Positions 1 through 8,218 of a stretch of DNA of 64,000 bases are shown piece by piece. The stretch comes from an uncultured Bacteroidales bacterium (lineage in GTDB: Bacteria; Bacteroidota; Bacteroidia; Bacteroidales; F082), in contig CAMVCZ010000008.1 in the NCBI GenBank assembly GCA_947166105.1, forward strand, positions 28,876 through 92,875. Reading direction: 5' to 3'. The notes beneath the pieces were generated by a model. That model was not told the DNA's origin and did no database searches. It saw nothing but the letters and a program-made list of their open reading frames with translations. The translations under genes and the position numbers were made by a program. Numbering within the stretch: position 1 is the stretch's first letter; every line of letters begins with the position of its first letter.

Positions 1-1
1 G

Positions 2-586
2 ACCAAGACCTCGCCGCAAGGCACCTACGAAGACCCGTTCAATCCTGGCGAACTCGCTATCGGCGCCAAGGCCACTTTCTTTGCCCGTGGCGTTGACATC
101 AACCCGAAGGAACTGAGCGAAATCTTCATGGAGTCGTACAAGCACGATGGTATCGCCGTGACGGAAGTCCTGCAAAACTGCATGATTTTCTCGAATGGCG
201 TTCACGAAAACATCACCGGCAAGGACGTCCGCGACGACATGCAAGTGAAGTGCGTCCACGGCCAACCGCTCATCTTCGGCAAGAACCGCGACAAAGGTAT
301 CCGCCTGAACGGCAACCAACTTGAAGTGGTGAAGATTGGTGAGAACGGCATTACCGAGAAGGACATCCTCGTCCACGACAAGACCACGGAGGACACGGGT
401 ATCCACATGATGCTGGCTCACATGATGCCGCCTCATTTCCCCGTCGCCATCGGCGTCATCCGCGACGTGAAAGCCCCGACCTTCAACGACAGCCTTGACC
501 AAGTCATCGAGAACGAGAAGGCCAACTCGAAGATTAAGTGCATGGACGACCTGCTGAACAGCGGCTCGACCTGGACAATCGACTAA
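2..586 (+). CDS. korB: 2-oxoacid:ferredoxin oxidoreductase beta subunit, C-terminal part
   Basis: The frame is open from base 2, so the gene starts before the window; about 194 residues are visible of a family that usually has about 340. The enzyme decarboxylates 2-oxoglutarate or another 2-oxoacid, uses thiamine pyrophosphate (TPP), and passes electrons to ferredoxin. The stretch GELAIGAKATFFARGVD and the later VTEVLQNCMIFSNGV match the second half of the KorB type of beta subunit. The TPP motif itself lies outside the window. The alpha subunit gene is expected just upstream. The substrate cannot be told from this part alone. Confidence 0.85.
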   Translation, partial: TKTSPQGTYEDPFNPGELAIGAKATFFARGVDINPKELSEIFMESYKHDGIAVTEVLQNCMIFSNGVHENITGKDVRDDMQVKCVHGQPLIFGKNRDKGIRLNGNQLEVVKIGENGITEKDILVHDKTTEDTGIHMMLAHMMPPHFPVAIGVIRDVKAPTFNDSLDQVIENEKANSKIKCMDDLLNSGSTWTID

Positions 587-591
587 GCTAA

Positions 592-615
592 GGTCCCTGA
601 GCCCGTCGAAAGGTC
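592..615. repeat. Dispersed palindrome, copy 1
   Basis: The core CCTGAGCCCGTCGAAAGG lies directly after korB. Related copies with a CCTGAGC(C/T)TGTCGAAGGG core occur at six other places in this window, including inside tilS and wecB. It looks like a short non-coding mobile palindrome. Confidence 0.8.
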
Positions 616-660
616 GACTGATAGAAATATCAAGCCTTGACAAGCAAACCTTAAAAACTG

Positions 661-690
661 AAAAATCCCGCTCGTTTGGGCGGGATTTTT
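661..690 (+). terminator. Intrinsic terminator of korB
   Basis: A perfect 10-bp stem (AAAAATCCCG at 661-670, CGGGATTTTT at 681-690) closes a 10-base loop and ends in a T run. It stands 75 bases after the korB stop. Confidence 0.85.
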
Positions 691-713
691 TCATTTTCTG
701 GTTGTCAAACATG

Positions 714-742
714 TTGCGTTTTAAGGAAATTGATTACTTTTG
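714..742 (+). promoter_or_regulatory. Promoter of the mntA-hepT pair
   Basis: TTG at 714-716 and TACTTTTG at 735-742 are separated by 18 bases and match the Bacteroidota -33/-7 consensus. The expected transcription start is at about 746-748, at the likely start codon (747), so the message would have almost no leader. Confidence 0.6.
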
Positions 743-746
743 CAAT

Positions 747-1043
747 ATGAAGACAAAAAAAGATTATATTGAATTAATTGAAAATCAAGAGGATGAGTTA
801 AGGAAAAACTTCGGAATCCGTTCGCTTCGTTTGTTCGGTTCTGTATCACGAGATGAGCAGATTGAAGGAAGCGATGTTGATGTGTGTGTAGAAATGGAAC
901 CTCAAGCCTATTTGATAGTTCGATTGAAACGTTTCCTTGAGCGTCTTTTGGGTTGTCCAGTGGATGTGGTGAGAATGCACAAACACATGAATCCTTACTT
1001 ATTACAAGAAATCAATCGCGATGGAATTTACGTCATTAAGTAA
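747..1043 (+). CDS. mntA: MNT-domain nucleotidyltransferase antitoxin
   Basis: A minimal nucleotidyltransferase of 98 residues. The catalytic pattern is visible as LFGSVSRDEQIEGSDVDVC: the GS motif followed by the D-x-D pair. In the known HepT/MntA (type VII) systems this enzyme adds AMP to the HEPN toxin and silences it. The ATG at 747 is preferred over the upstream one at 702, because the latter lies upstream of the promoter -7 box and adds residues without family resemblance. The gene overlaps hepT by 23 bases, so the two are translationally coupled. Confidence 0.85.
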   Translation: MKTKKDYIELIENQEDELRKNFGIRSLRLFGSVSRDEQIEGSDVDVCVEMEPQAYLIVRLKRFLERLLGCPVDVVRMHKHMNPYLLQEINRDGIYVIK

Positions 1044-1404
1044 ACGAGACAGGGTATTGGGCATTTTTCAGCAAATTGAAAATGCTATCGGACAGCTCAA
1101 GAATTGGAATGTTAATATCGAGACGGCTGAGGATTATTATATGTCGTCCGATGGGATGCAAAAGCTTGCGGCCAGTTGTATGTTGATTGAAGCAATAGGC
1201 GAGGGCATCCATCAAATAGATGGGATTACAGAAGGTGAGTTGCTTAAGGAACGTTTGGAGATTCCATGGGAGGATGTAATAGGAATTCGCAACCACATCG
1301 CACATGGTTATTTTGACATAGATGGTGAAGTTGTGCTGCTGACTATTCGTCAAGACCTTGACCCGTTGCTTGAAGCAGTGAGATATTTCATCAATTCGAT
1401 ATAG
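1021..1404 (+). CDS. hepT: HEPN (DUF86) ribonuclease toxin
   Basis: 127 residues, all-helical DUF86/HEPN protein. The RNase motif R-x4-H is present as RNHIAH at residues 90-95, followed by GYF as usual in this family. The toxin cuts RNA until the partner nucleotidyltransferase AMPylates it near this motif. It overlaps mntA, which comes first, and has no promoter of its own. A second HEPN/MNT pair of a different subtype with reversed gene order is at 9.4-10.1 kb. Confidence 0.85.
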   Translation: MEFTSLSKRDRVLGIFQQIENAIGQLKNWNVNIETAEDYYMSSDGMQKLAASCMLIEAIGEGIHQIDGITEGELLKERLEIPWEDVIGIRNHIAHGYFDIDGEVVLLTIRQDLDPLLEAVRYFINSI

Positions 1405-1458
1405 GAAATACTATCTCCAACAATGTTGTATTCTCCGCAAGATGACAAAGAAAATCAT

Positions 1459-1466
1459 TATTTTTG
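1459..1466 (+). promoter_or_regulatory. -7 box upstream of the small membrane protein gene
   Basis: TATTTTTG matches the Bacteroidota -7 element exactly. No clear -33 TTTG is seen at the right distance. The leader would be about 55 bases long. Confidence 0.5.
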
Positions 1467-1526
1467 CAATCGAATAATAGTACAAAATGCAACACCTTAT
1501 TGAGAATCCTATAAAAAATACAAAAC

Positions 1527-1913
1527 ATGTTTGAATATATCTTTTACAGGCTCAACCTCGCATACAAAAAACACGAGCCAAACACGAATCATAGTTTTAG
1601 TGCATCAGCAGCACTATCAGTATTTCAATTCTTTATGCTTGGTGGTGTAATGATTGTTCTCAATGGTTGTTTTGACATTATTAGTGTGTCGAAAGACAAC
1701 ATACTTGGTAAAATCATAGCATTAGGATTAATGGCATTGTTGGTATTCTACAACTACAAGCATTACACTCCGAAAATCAAGGAAATGGAGGAAAGATTTG
1801 CCAATCATCCAGCCAACAAATGGCTTAAAGATTGGTTGTTTTTCCTCTTTTTCATCTTGATTTCTCTCTCCTTTCTTTTCATCCCATTCCTTTTCGCCCA
1901 CTTGATGAAGTAG
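1527..1913 (+). CDS. Small membrane protein of unknown function
   Basis: 128 residues. I do not recognise a family. Hydrophobic stretches at about residues 30-50, 60-76 and 101-125 suggest three membrane helices. A charged segment (KEMEERF) lies before the last helix. The preceding -7 box and an ATG after an A-rich leader support translation. The gene is A+T rich compared with the following flavin reductase, and its neighbour is a toxin-antitoxin pair, so it may belong to a small acquired segment. No terminator follows; an AACTG-type repeat comes next. Confidence 0.6.
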   Translation: MFEYIFYRLNLAYKKHEPNTNHSFSASAALSVFQFFMLGGVMIVLNGCFDIISVSKDNILGKIIALGLMALLVFYNYKHYTPKIKEMEERFANHPANKWLKDWLFFLFFILISLSFLFIPFLFAHLMK

Positions 1914-1960
1914 ATTTTGCGTGAGGTTGAAATAATAATATGACGGCGTCACATTTATTC

Positions 1961-1995
1961 CTAACTGACAACTGAACAACTGCCAACTGATAACT
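1961..1995 (+). repeat. AACTG-type leader repeat, copy C
   Basis: Imperfect repeats of AACTG(A/C)(C/T)AACTG units end three bases before the ATG of the flavin reductase. Two related runs lie directly against the start codons of miaB and of a GT4 glycosyltransferase, in the same orientation relative to the gene. Confidence 0.75.
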
Positions 1996-1998
1996 AAA

Positions 1999-2565
1999 AT
2001 GAAAGTCCCCTTCAAACCCGGAACATTGATTTACCCTTTGCCCGCCGTAATGGTCACCTGCGGCGACTGCGAGGAAAACTACAATATCATCACCATTGGC
2101 TGGACGGGAACGATTTGTTCCGACCCGCCCATGTGCTATATCTCCGTCCGCAAGGAACGCCACTCGCACGACCTCATCATGAAAAACAAGGAGTTCGTCA
2201 TCAACCTGACGACGGAGGACTTGGCCGCCGCCACGGATTGGTGCGGTGTGCGCTCAGGCCGCGACTACAACAAATTCAAGCAAATGCACTTGCACACCGA
2301 GCCTGCCCAAATCGTGAAAGCCCCTTTGATTGCCGAATCGCCGTTGAGCATCGAGTGCAAGGTGGTGGAGGTGAAGGAATTAGGCTCGCACGATATGTTC
2401 ATCGCTGAGGTGGTGGCCGTCAATGCGGAGGAAAAACTCATCGACAAAGGCACGGGAGCGTTCCAATTGAACCACGCGAAGCCTTTGGCCTATTCGCACG
2501 GCAAGTATTATGGTCTTGGAGAGAAAATCGGCGGCTTCGGTTTTTCGGTGAAGAAAAAGAAATGA
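1999..2565 (+). CDS. Flavin reductase family protein (flavoredoxin-like)
   Basis: 188 residues, the usual size of an FMN-binding split-barrel flavin reductase domain protein. PGTLIYPLPAVMVTCG at the N-terminus and the segment with TIGWTGTICSDPPMCYISVR match the FMN-binding core; KNKEFVINL and the GAF-x-LNHAKP region follow in the usual order. Family members reduce flavins with NAD(P)H or act as FMN electron carriers in the cytoplasm. Its physiological partner cannot be told. The stop overlaps the tilS start in an ATGA arrangement, so the two are probably co-translated. Confidence 0.85.
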   Translation: MKVPFKPGTLIYPLPAVMVTCGDCEENYNIITIGWTGTICSDPPMCYISVRKERHSHDLIMKNKEFVINLTTEDLAAATDWCGVRSGRDYNKFKQMHLHTEPAQIVKAPLIAESPLSIECKVVEVKELGSHDMFIAEVVAVNAEEKLIDKGTGAFQLNHAKPLAYSHGKYYGLGEKIGGFGFSVKKKK

Positions 2566-3962
2566 CCATGCTCGACCAGTTCAAGGCATATATTAATAGG
2601 TATAACCTGCTTGCCGAGGGCGAAAAAATCGTTTTGGCCCTCAGTGGCGGCATGGATTCAATGGTTTTGGCAGATTTGTTGCTGAAAACCAAGGTGGATT
2701 TTGTCGCGGCGCACTGCAATTTTCATCTGCGCGGGGAGGAATCGGATGGCGATGAGAAGTTTGTGCGCGAGTTTGCGGAAAAACATGACATTCAGTGCTT
2801 TGTAAAGCATTTTGAAACCGAGAAATACGCTTCAGAAAACGGAATTTCCATCGAAATGGCCGCCCGAGACCTGCGCTATGCATGGTTTGAACAGTTGAGG
2901 CAGCAGTTGGGCTATAATAAAATCGCCGTGGCGCATCATGCCGACGACCAAGCCGAAACTTTTTTCATCAACTTGTTGCGCGGTGCTGGCCTCAACGGAC
3001 TGAAAGGCATGAAGCCACAAAATGGCGTGATTATTCGACCTTTACTGTGGGCTTCTCGTGAGCAAATCCGAAAGTATGCCGTTGAGAACCAAATCCTTTG
3101 GCGAGAAGACCACACCAATGCAGAAAGCGTTTATCTGCGCAACAAAATCCGCAACCAACTCTTGCCTGCTTTTGATGAACTGAAACCTGAAGCGAGGCAA
3201 GGATTATATAAATCTTTGGAGTATCTTGCTTCGGAAAACGAGCTTTATCGGGAATTGCTGAAAGAGAAGTTGGCGCAAATTGTTGAACAAGATGGAGATG
3301 TTCAAAGGTTGCCTTATTCTGCTTTTCTGGATTGCTTCGTTCCTCGCAATGACACAAAGCGGCTGTCAGAAACCAAGGTCCCTGAGCTTGTCGAAAGGCC
3401 GGGTTATTCATTTCAGTTGCTTTTTGAATGGCTTAGGCAATATGGCTTCAATACTGATCAATGCCGTTTCATTTTTGAAACAATGAATACTGGAATAGGG
3501 AATAAGTATTTTTCCTCGACACACCAATTGATTATTGGCAGAGATGATTTGCAACTTTCTGAAATCAAGGCTGTTGAGAATGAAGAAGTCCAAATCGGAG
3601 TAGGGGAGGATGTAATAGTTTTGCCAATCCATCTTTGTTTTTCCAAGTTGGAGAAAACTCCCGATTTTGTCATTGACAAGTCGCCTGACGTGGCTCAATT
3701 GGACTTCGACAAATTGAAGTTCCCTTTGACCTTGCGTCATTGGCAACACGGCGACCGCTTCCATCCTTTGGGCATGAAAGGCTCCAAACTGTTGAGCGAT
3801 TTCTTTGTGGATCAGAAGTTTACGGAATGGCAAAAACGCAATGTTTGGCTGTTGGTTTCCGCTGACGATGAGATTTTTTGGGTAGTCGGGTATCGAATTG
3901 ATGATCGTTTTAAGATTAAGAAAGAGACCAAATCAATATTTGAGTGCAGGATGGTCAAATGA
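2562..3962 (+). CDS. tilS: tRNA(Ile)-lysidine synthase with a repeat insertion
   Basis: TilS ligates lysine to C34 of the CAU-anticodon tRNA-Ile, so that it reads AUA instead of AUG. The PP-loop ATPase motif LSGGMDSM is at residues 27-34. HHADDQAETFFINLLRG follows, and the C-terminal TilS domain (RHWQHGDRFHPLGMKGSKLL) is complete. The frame stays open, but residues 256-280 are encoded by two dispersed palindromic elements (3329-3354 and 3377-3400), in the linker before the C-terminal domain. The protein is 466 residues, somewhat long for the family. The start could also be the ATG at 2568. The enzyme is normally essential, so the insertion is presumably tolerated. Confidence 0.93.
   Translation: MTMLDQFKAYINRYNLLAEGEKIVLALSGGMDSMVLADLLLKTKVDFVAAHCNFHLRGEESDGDEKFVREFAEKHDIQCFVKHFETEKYASENGISIEMAARDLRYAWFEQLRQQLGYNKIAVAHHADDQAETFFINLLRGAGLNGLKGMKPQNGVIIRPLLWASREQIRKYAVENQILWREDHTNAESVYLRNKIRNQLLPAFDELKPEARQGLYKSLEYLASENELYRELLKEKLAQIVEQDGDVQRLPYSAFLDCFVPRNDTKRLSETKVPELVERPGYSFQLLFEWLRQYGFNTDQCRFIFETMNTGIGNKYFSSTHQLIIGRDDLQLSEIKAVENEEVQIGVGEDVIVLPIHLCFSKLEKTPDFVIDKSPDVAQLDFDKLKFPLTLRHWQHGDRFHPLGMKGSKLLSDFFVDQKFTEWQKRNVWLLVSADDEIFWVVGYRIDDRFKIKKETKSIFECRMVK
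3329..3354. repeat. Dispersed ATTGCTTCGTTCCTCGCAAT palindrome inside tilS
   Basis: The core ATTGCTTCGTTCCTCGCAAT is a palindrome-like element of a kind seen in many bacterial genomes; it is read here as LDCFVPRNDT. It is immediately followed by a second, unrelated dispersed repeat. Both are in frame with tilS. Confidence 0.75.
3377..3400. repeat. Dispersed palindrome, copy 2 (inside tilS)
   Basis: The core CCTGAGCTTGTCGAAAGG is the same family as at 592 and 49028, and is read in frame as VPELVER within TilS. Confidence 0.8.
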
Positions 3963-4019
3963 GGACTGACAACTTTGTCGGCAAAATCACTTTTTTCTCA
4001 AACATGTTGTAATTCTTAT

Positions 4020-4027
4020 TATTTTTG
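4020..4027 (+). promoter_or_regulatory. -7 box of the dsbD-like gene
   Basis: TATTTTTG lies 40 bases before the chosen ATG at 4068. This argues against the longer reading frame that opens at 3975. Confidence 0.6.
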
Positions 4028-4067
4028 CACCTTTCTAAATATGTTTGCAAACAATAAATTTACCGAT

Positions 4068-6134
4068 ATGAAACGACTCTTTTTCTGCCTGCTGATGGCC
4101 TTTGTTGCCGTCATTCCTCTGAAGATGCAGGCGCAAATCATCGACCCTGTTCAATGGACTTTTGCCATTGAAAACCTCAACGACAACGAGTTCGATTTGG
4201 TTGCCACGGCCACCATCGACCCGCAGTATCACATTTATTCAACGAAAATGCCCGATTTGGCACCCTTGCCAACGGTGTTCGACATTCAAACCTCGGAGTT
4301 TTTCGAGGCCGTGAGTGAGGCTCGCGACCTTACAGATGTGCCGCTTTATTACGACGACATCTTTGAAACAGAGTACAAGCAATTTGCTGGTTCTGCGGCG
4401 TTTGCACAGACTTTCCGCAAGCTGAAAGACGGCTCTTTCCCCATCACAGGCGAAATCACCTACCAAGCCTGCAAGGACGGCCAATGCGTTTCGTTAGCCG
4501 AGGATGTCAACATCACTTACGGCTCGGAACCTGCTGTAATTGAGGCCGCTGAACCTGTAACCGCATCGGGAACAAAGTCGAACATCTGGGCGATGATTCT
4601 CGAAGCCATCCTTTGGGGCTTTGCGGCCATCCTAACGCCATGCGTCTTCCCGATGATTCCTATGACCGTGTCGTTCTTCATGCACGGCGAGGGCGAAACC
4701 AAGGCCCAAGGCCGTTTCAAGGCGTTTATGTATTTCATTTTCATTGTGTTGCTTTATACCTTGCCCATTGCCATTATCATCATGGTGACTTGGCTTGTAG
4801 GCGGTAACAGCGTCACTGCCGACATCTTCAACTGGCTTGCGACGCACTGGTTGCCGAACATCATCTTCTTCCTCGTGTTCATGATTTTCGCGGCCTCTTT
4901 CTTTGGCGCGTTTGAAATCACGTTGGGCAGCAATATGGTGAACAAGAGCGATAGCAAACAGAGTACCAAGAGTTTAGGTGGTATCTTCTTTATGGCTTTG
5001 ACCCTCGTTTTGGTGTCGTTTGCCTGCACAGGTCCCATCGTGGGTACGGTGCTCATCAAATCGACTTCGGGTGAGTTTTGGGCTCCCATTGTGACGATGT
5101 TTGCCTTTGCCGTGGCCTTTGCGCTTCCGTTTGCCTTGTTTGCCTTCTTCCCAAATTTGCTCCAAAGTCTGCCCAAGAGTGGTGGCTGGCTCACTTCCGT
5201 GAAGGTCGTGTTGGGCTTCATCGAAGTCGCGTTAGGCTTCAAGTTCCTCAGCGTGGCCGACCAAACCTACCACTGGCACTTACTTGACCGCGAGGTTTAT
5301 CTCGGCATTTGGATTGTTTGTTTTGCTTTGCTCGGGTTTTACCTCCTCGGCAAAATCCGTTTCAAGGGCGAGAAGGAAGTCAAGGAGTTGGGTGTATTCC
5401 GTTTGGTGCTGATTATCATTGACTTCGTCTTTGTAATTTATATGATTCCTGGCATGTGGGGTGCTCCGTTGAAGGCTTTGTCGGGTTATTTGCCGCCCAA
5501 GCAAACCCTCGATTTCGACCTCAATCGCATCATTGAGGAGAACAGCGAAAAGGTGATTGAATATGTGGATGCCAAGATGGCCAATATGGCGGTGGCTCCG
5601 CAAGGTCAAGCGCAAGCCGTTGCAGCAGTGGAGTTTACAGAAGAACCCAAGTACGCCGACCTTTTCCATTTGCCGCACAATCTGAAAGGCTATTTCGACT
5701 ACGACCAAGCCTTGGCCGTCGCAAAAGCCACGAATCGTCCCATTTTTGTTGACTTCACAGGTCACGGTTGCGTGAACTGCCGTGAGATGGAGGCCAACGT
5801 TTGGAGCGACCCGCGTGTAAAGGATATGCTGCGCAACGACTTCATTCTCTGTGCTTTGTATGTCGATGACAAGACTTCCTTGCCCGAAGAGGAATGGTAC
5901 ACTTCGGCTTACGACGGCAAGGAAAAGAAGACCATCGGGCGCAAGTATGCCGACTTCCAAATCTCGAAGTTCGGCACCAACGCCCAGCCTTATTACTGCC
6001 TTATGGACCACAACGGCAACCTGCTGATGAAGCCTCGCGCTTACGATTTGGACAAGGATGCTTTTGTGGCTTTCCTGAAGGACGGTATCAAAAATTTCAA
6101 GGAAGGAACTTATTATCAGCATGTTATAGACTAA
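4068..6134 (+). CDS. dsbD: Thiol:disulfide interchange protein, DsbD-like
   Basis: 688 residues in the DsbD order. A signal peptide (MKRLFFCLLMAFVAVIPLKM) is followed by a periplasmic alpha domain with CKDGQC, then eight membrane helices carrying the two conserved cysteine sites (TPCVFPMIPMTV near residue 190 and ACTGPIVGTVL near 318). The C-terminal thioredoxin-like domain has the redox pair GHGCVNCREME at about 568-571. It moves electrons from cytoplasmic thioredoxin to periplasmic proteins. The start at 4068 is chosen because it gives a clean signal peptide downstream of the promoter. The next gene follows after 11 bases, so both are probably co-transcribed. Confidence 0.92.
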   Translation: MKRLFFCLLMAFVAVIPLKMQAQIIDPVQWTFAIENLNDNEFDLVATATIDPQYHIYSTKMPDLAPLPTVFDIQTSEFFEAVSEARDLTDVPLYYDDIFETEYKQFAGSAAFAQTFRKLKDGSFPITGEITYQACKDGQCVSLAEDVNITYGSEPAVIEAAEPVTASGTKSNIWAMILEAILWGFAAILTPCVFPMIPMTVSFFMHGEGETKAQGRFKAFMYFIFIVLLYTLPIAIIIMVTWLVGGNSVTADIFNWLATHWLPNIIFFLVFMIFAASFFGAFEITLGSNMVNKSDSKQSTKSLGGIFFMALTLVLVSFACTGPIVGTVLIKSTSGEFWAPIVTMFAFAVAFALPFALFAFFPNLLQSLPKSGGWLTSVKVVLGFIEVALGFKFLSVADQTYHWHLLDREVYLGIWIVCFALLGFYLLGKIRFKGEKEVKELGVFRLVLIIIDFVFVIYMIPGMWGAPLKALSGYLPPKQTLDFDLNRIIEENSEKVIEYVDAKMANMAVAPQGQAQAVAAVEFTEEPKYADLFHLPHNLKGYFDYDQALAVAKATNRPIFVDFTGHGCVNCREMEANVWSDPRVKDMLRNDFILCALYVDDKTSLPEEEWYTSAYDGKEKKTIGRKYADFQISKFGTNAQPYYCLMDHNGNLLMKPRAYDLDKDAFVAFLKDGIKNFKEGTYYQHVID

Positions 6135-6145
6135 ATTGACTTGCC

Positions 6146-7363
6146 ATGAAAAAGCGTTTGTTAGCACTTTTCCTGATGGCAGCCGTGATGACCGAGGTGC
6201 AACCTGTTTTGGCCTGCACCTCGGTCATTGTTTCTGGCCGCGTCACCAAGGACGGTCGTCCTTTGATATTTAAGAACCGCGATACCAGCACTTTGCACAA
6301 CATGACGATTGTCGTACAGGGACGGGTTTACCGCTACATCGGCTTGGTGAACGCCGAAGACACCGCGCCCGTAAATGTGTGGGGCGGACACAATGAGGCT
6401 GGTTTCGGCATTATCAACACGGCGGCCTACAACCTCAACGGCGATGGCGGCGACACCGACGGCGATGGCATCCTCATCCGCAAGGCTTTGGAGCTTTGCG
6501 CCACCTTGGAGGATTTCGAGCGGCTTTTGGACACCGTCAAAAAGCCTCGCGAGGTCAATTCCAACTTCGCCGTCCTTGATGCCAAAGGCGGTTGCGCCTA
6601 TTATGAAACAGGCAATTACGAGTATGTGAAGTTCGATGTGAATGACCCGAAAGTCGCCCCCGACGGCTACTTGATGCGCACCAATTTCGGCACCACGGGC
6701 AACCATAAACTTGACCAAGGCGTGGAGCGTTATTGCGCCATCACCGACTTCATGGCCGAGGCTTGCAAGGAAGGCCATTTGGAGCATGATTACCTCATCA
6801 CTTCCATTTCAAGATACCTGAAACACGGCGTGACCAAGCTTGATATGTATGATTTCATGCCTGAAAACGAGAATGACACGCAGTATTTTCCCTTTGGTGA
6901 TTACATTGCCCGCTATTCCACCTCTTCGGTGATTCTTGTTCAAGGTGTTCGCCCTGATGAGTCGCCGCTGAACACCGTAAGTTGGACAATTATCGGTTGG
7001 CCGCTGACCACCGTGGCCATTCCGTTGGTGCTCACTCCTTCAGGGAAACTGCCGGCCATCGTCACCGACGACGGTACGGGGCATTCGTGGCTCAACGAGA
7101 AAGGTCTGGAACTGAAGAAGCGGATCTTCTCGCTTGAAGCAGGAAACACCACGACTTACGGTGACCTTTCCAAATTGTTCAACAAGCAGGACACGGGCAT
7201 TTTGCAACAAATCCAACCCATTGAAAAAGAGGTGATGCGCCGTGGAGAAGATGCCCTTGCTGATCTTCGTAAATCGAAGAGTTTTAAGACGATGGAGGCG
7301 TATTTTGATTGGGTGGATGAGTTTCTTTTGGAGCAGTATAAGGGTTTGTTTGAGGTGGAATGA
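6146..7363 (+). CDS. Secreted Ntn hydrolase (C45/choloylglycine hydrolase-like)
   Basis: 405 residues with a signal peptide. Cleavage after ALA or the like would expose Cys24 (CTSVIVSG), which fits the N-terminal nucleophile of linear amide C-N hydrolases. The following FKNRDTS and the GGHNEAGFGIINTAAYN stretch resemble the fold of penicillin acylase, bile-salt hydrolase and C45 enzymes. It would cleave an amide substrate in the periplasm; the substrate is not known. It lies 11 bases after dsbD. The family call is good, while the exact subfamily is open. Confidence 0.75.
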   Translation: MKKRLLALFLMAAVMTEVQPVLACTSVIVSGRVTKDGRPLIFKNRDTSTLHNMTIVVQGRVYRYIGLVNAEDTAPVNVWGGHNEAGFGIINTAAYNLNGDGGDTDGDGILIRKALELCATLEDFERLLDTVKKPREVNSNFAVLDAKGGCAYYETGNYEYVKFDVNDPKVAPDGYLMRTNFGTTGNHKLDQGVERYCAITDFMAEACKEGHLEHDYLITSISRYLKHGVTKLDMYDFMPENENDTQYFPFGDYIARYSTSSVILVQGVRPDESPLNTVSWTIIGWPLTTVAIPLVLTPSGKLPAIVTDDGTGHSWLNEKGLELKKRIFSLEAGNTTTYGDLSKLFNKQDTGILQQIQPIEKEVMRRGEDALADLRKSKSFKTMEAYFDWVDEFLLEQYKGLFEVE

Positions 7364-7441
7364 AATAGCATTTTTATGCAAATCACAAAATCCGATTTTC
7401 AGATTTACATAAATAGTGACAACTTATCAAAATAGAATCCT

Positions 7442-8218
7442 ATGAACGAAATCCTTCGCGTTGAGAGTTTGAGCAAGACGTTTCGTCTCTCGCGCAAGCA
7501 ACAACAAATCGAAGGGACGGACCGCAAGGAGATTGTGGCGGTCGATAACCTTTCGTTTACCGCCAACAAAGGCGAGATTTTCGGTCTGCTCGGTCCCAAC
7601 GGGGCAGGCAAGACCACCACATTGCGCATGTTGGCCACCTTGATTGCCCCCGACAAAGGCGACGCTTTCATTGACGGTTGCTCCATCGTGAGCCAACCCG
7701 AACAGGTCAGGGCGAAAATCGGCTTCCTGACCTCCGAACTGAAATTGGAGGATTTCTTCACGCCGAATTACCTCTTCGACTTCTTCTCACAACTCTATGG
7801 AATTGACCCAGAAGTCGTCGCCAAACGCAAGGCCAAACTCTTCGAGCGTTTCGGCATCGACAAGTTCGCCGAGGTGAAGGTCGCCAACCTCTCCACGGGC
7901 ATGAAGCAGAAAACATCGTTGGTGGTGTCGTTGGTGCACGACCCGGAGTTTGTCATCTTCGACGAGCCTACCAACGGCCTCGATGTGCTTACCGCCCGCA
8001 CCGTTACCGACTACCTTTTAGAGTTGCGCGAACAAGGCAAGACCATCATCCTCAGCACCCACATTTTCAGCCTTGTGGAACGGTTATGTGACCGCGTGGG
8101 CATCATCATCGACGGGCAAATGACGCACTGCGACACCTTGCAGGGCATCTGCGGCGGACAGTCGCTTGAAGACCGCTTCTTCGACATTTACAAAGCCAAG
8201 AAAGGAGGGCTGGAGTGA
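7442..8218 (+). CDS. ABC transporter ATP-binding protein (NatA-like)
   Basis: 258 residues, a single nucleotide-binding domain. Walker [10 protein letters not shown] is at 51-59, the signature LSTGMKQK near 149, Walker [13 protein letters not shown] near 169, and a switch histidine in STHIFS. Similarity is to the NatA/CcmA group that works with ABC-2 type permeases. The next gene is such a permease and its ATG overlaps the stop (TGATG), so they form an exporter. The cargo (sodium, drug or other) cannot be inferred. Confidence 0.92.
   Translation: MNEILRVESLSKTFRLSRKQQQIEGTDRKEIVAVDNLSFTANKGEIFGLLGPNGAGKTTTLRMLATLIAPDKGDAFIDGCSIVSQPEQVRAKIGFLTSELKLEDFFTPNYLFDFFSQLYGIDPEVVAKRKAKLFERFGIDKFAEVKVANLSTGMKQKTSLVVSLVHDPEFVIFDEPTNGLDVLTARTVTDYLLELREQGKTIILSTHIFSLVERLCDRVGIIIDGQMTHCDTLQGICGGQSLEDRFFDIYKAKKGGLE

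Noticed and set aside
3975..4067. Longer N-terminus of the DsbD-like protein
   Set aside because: The extension lies over the promoter -7 box and would precede the signal peptide.
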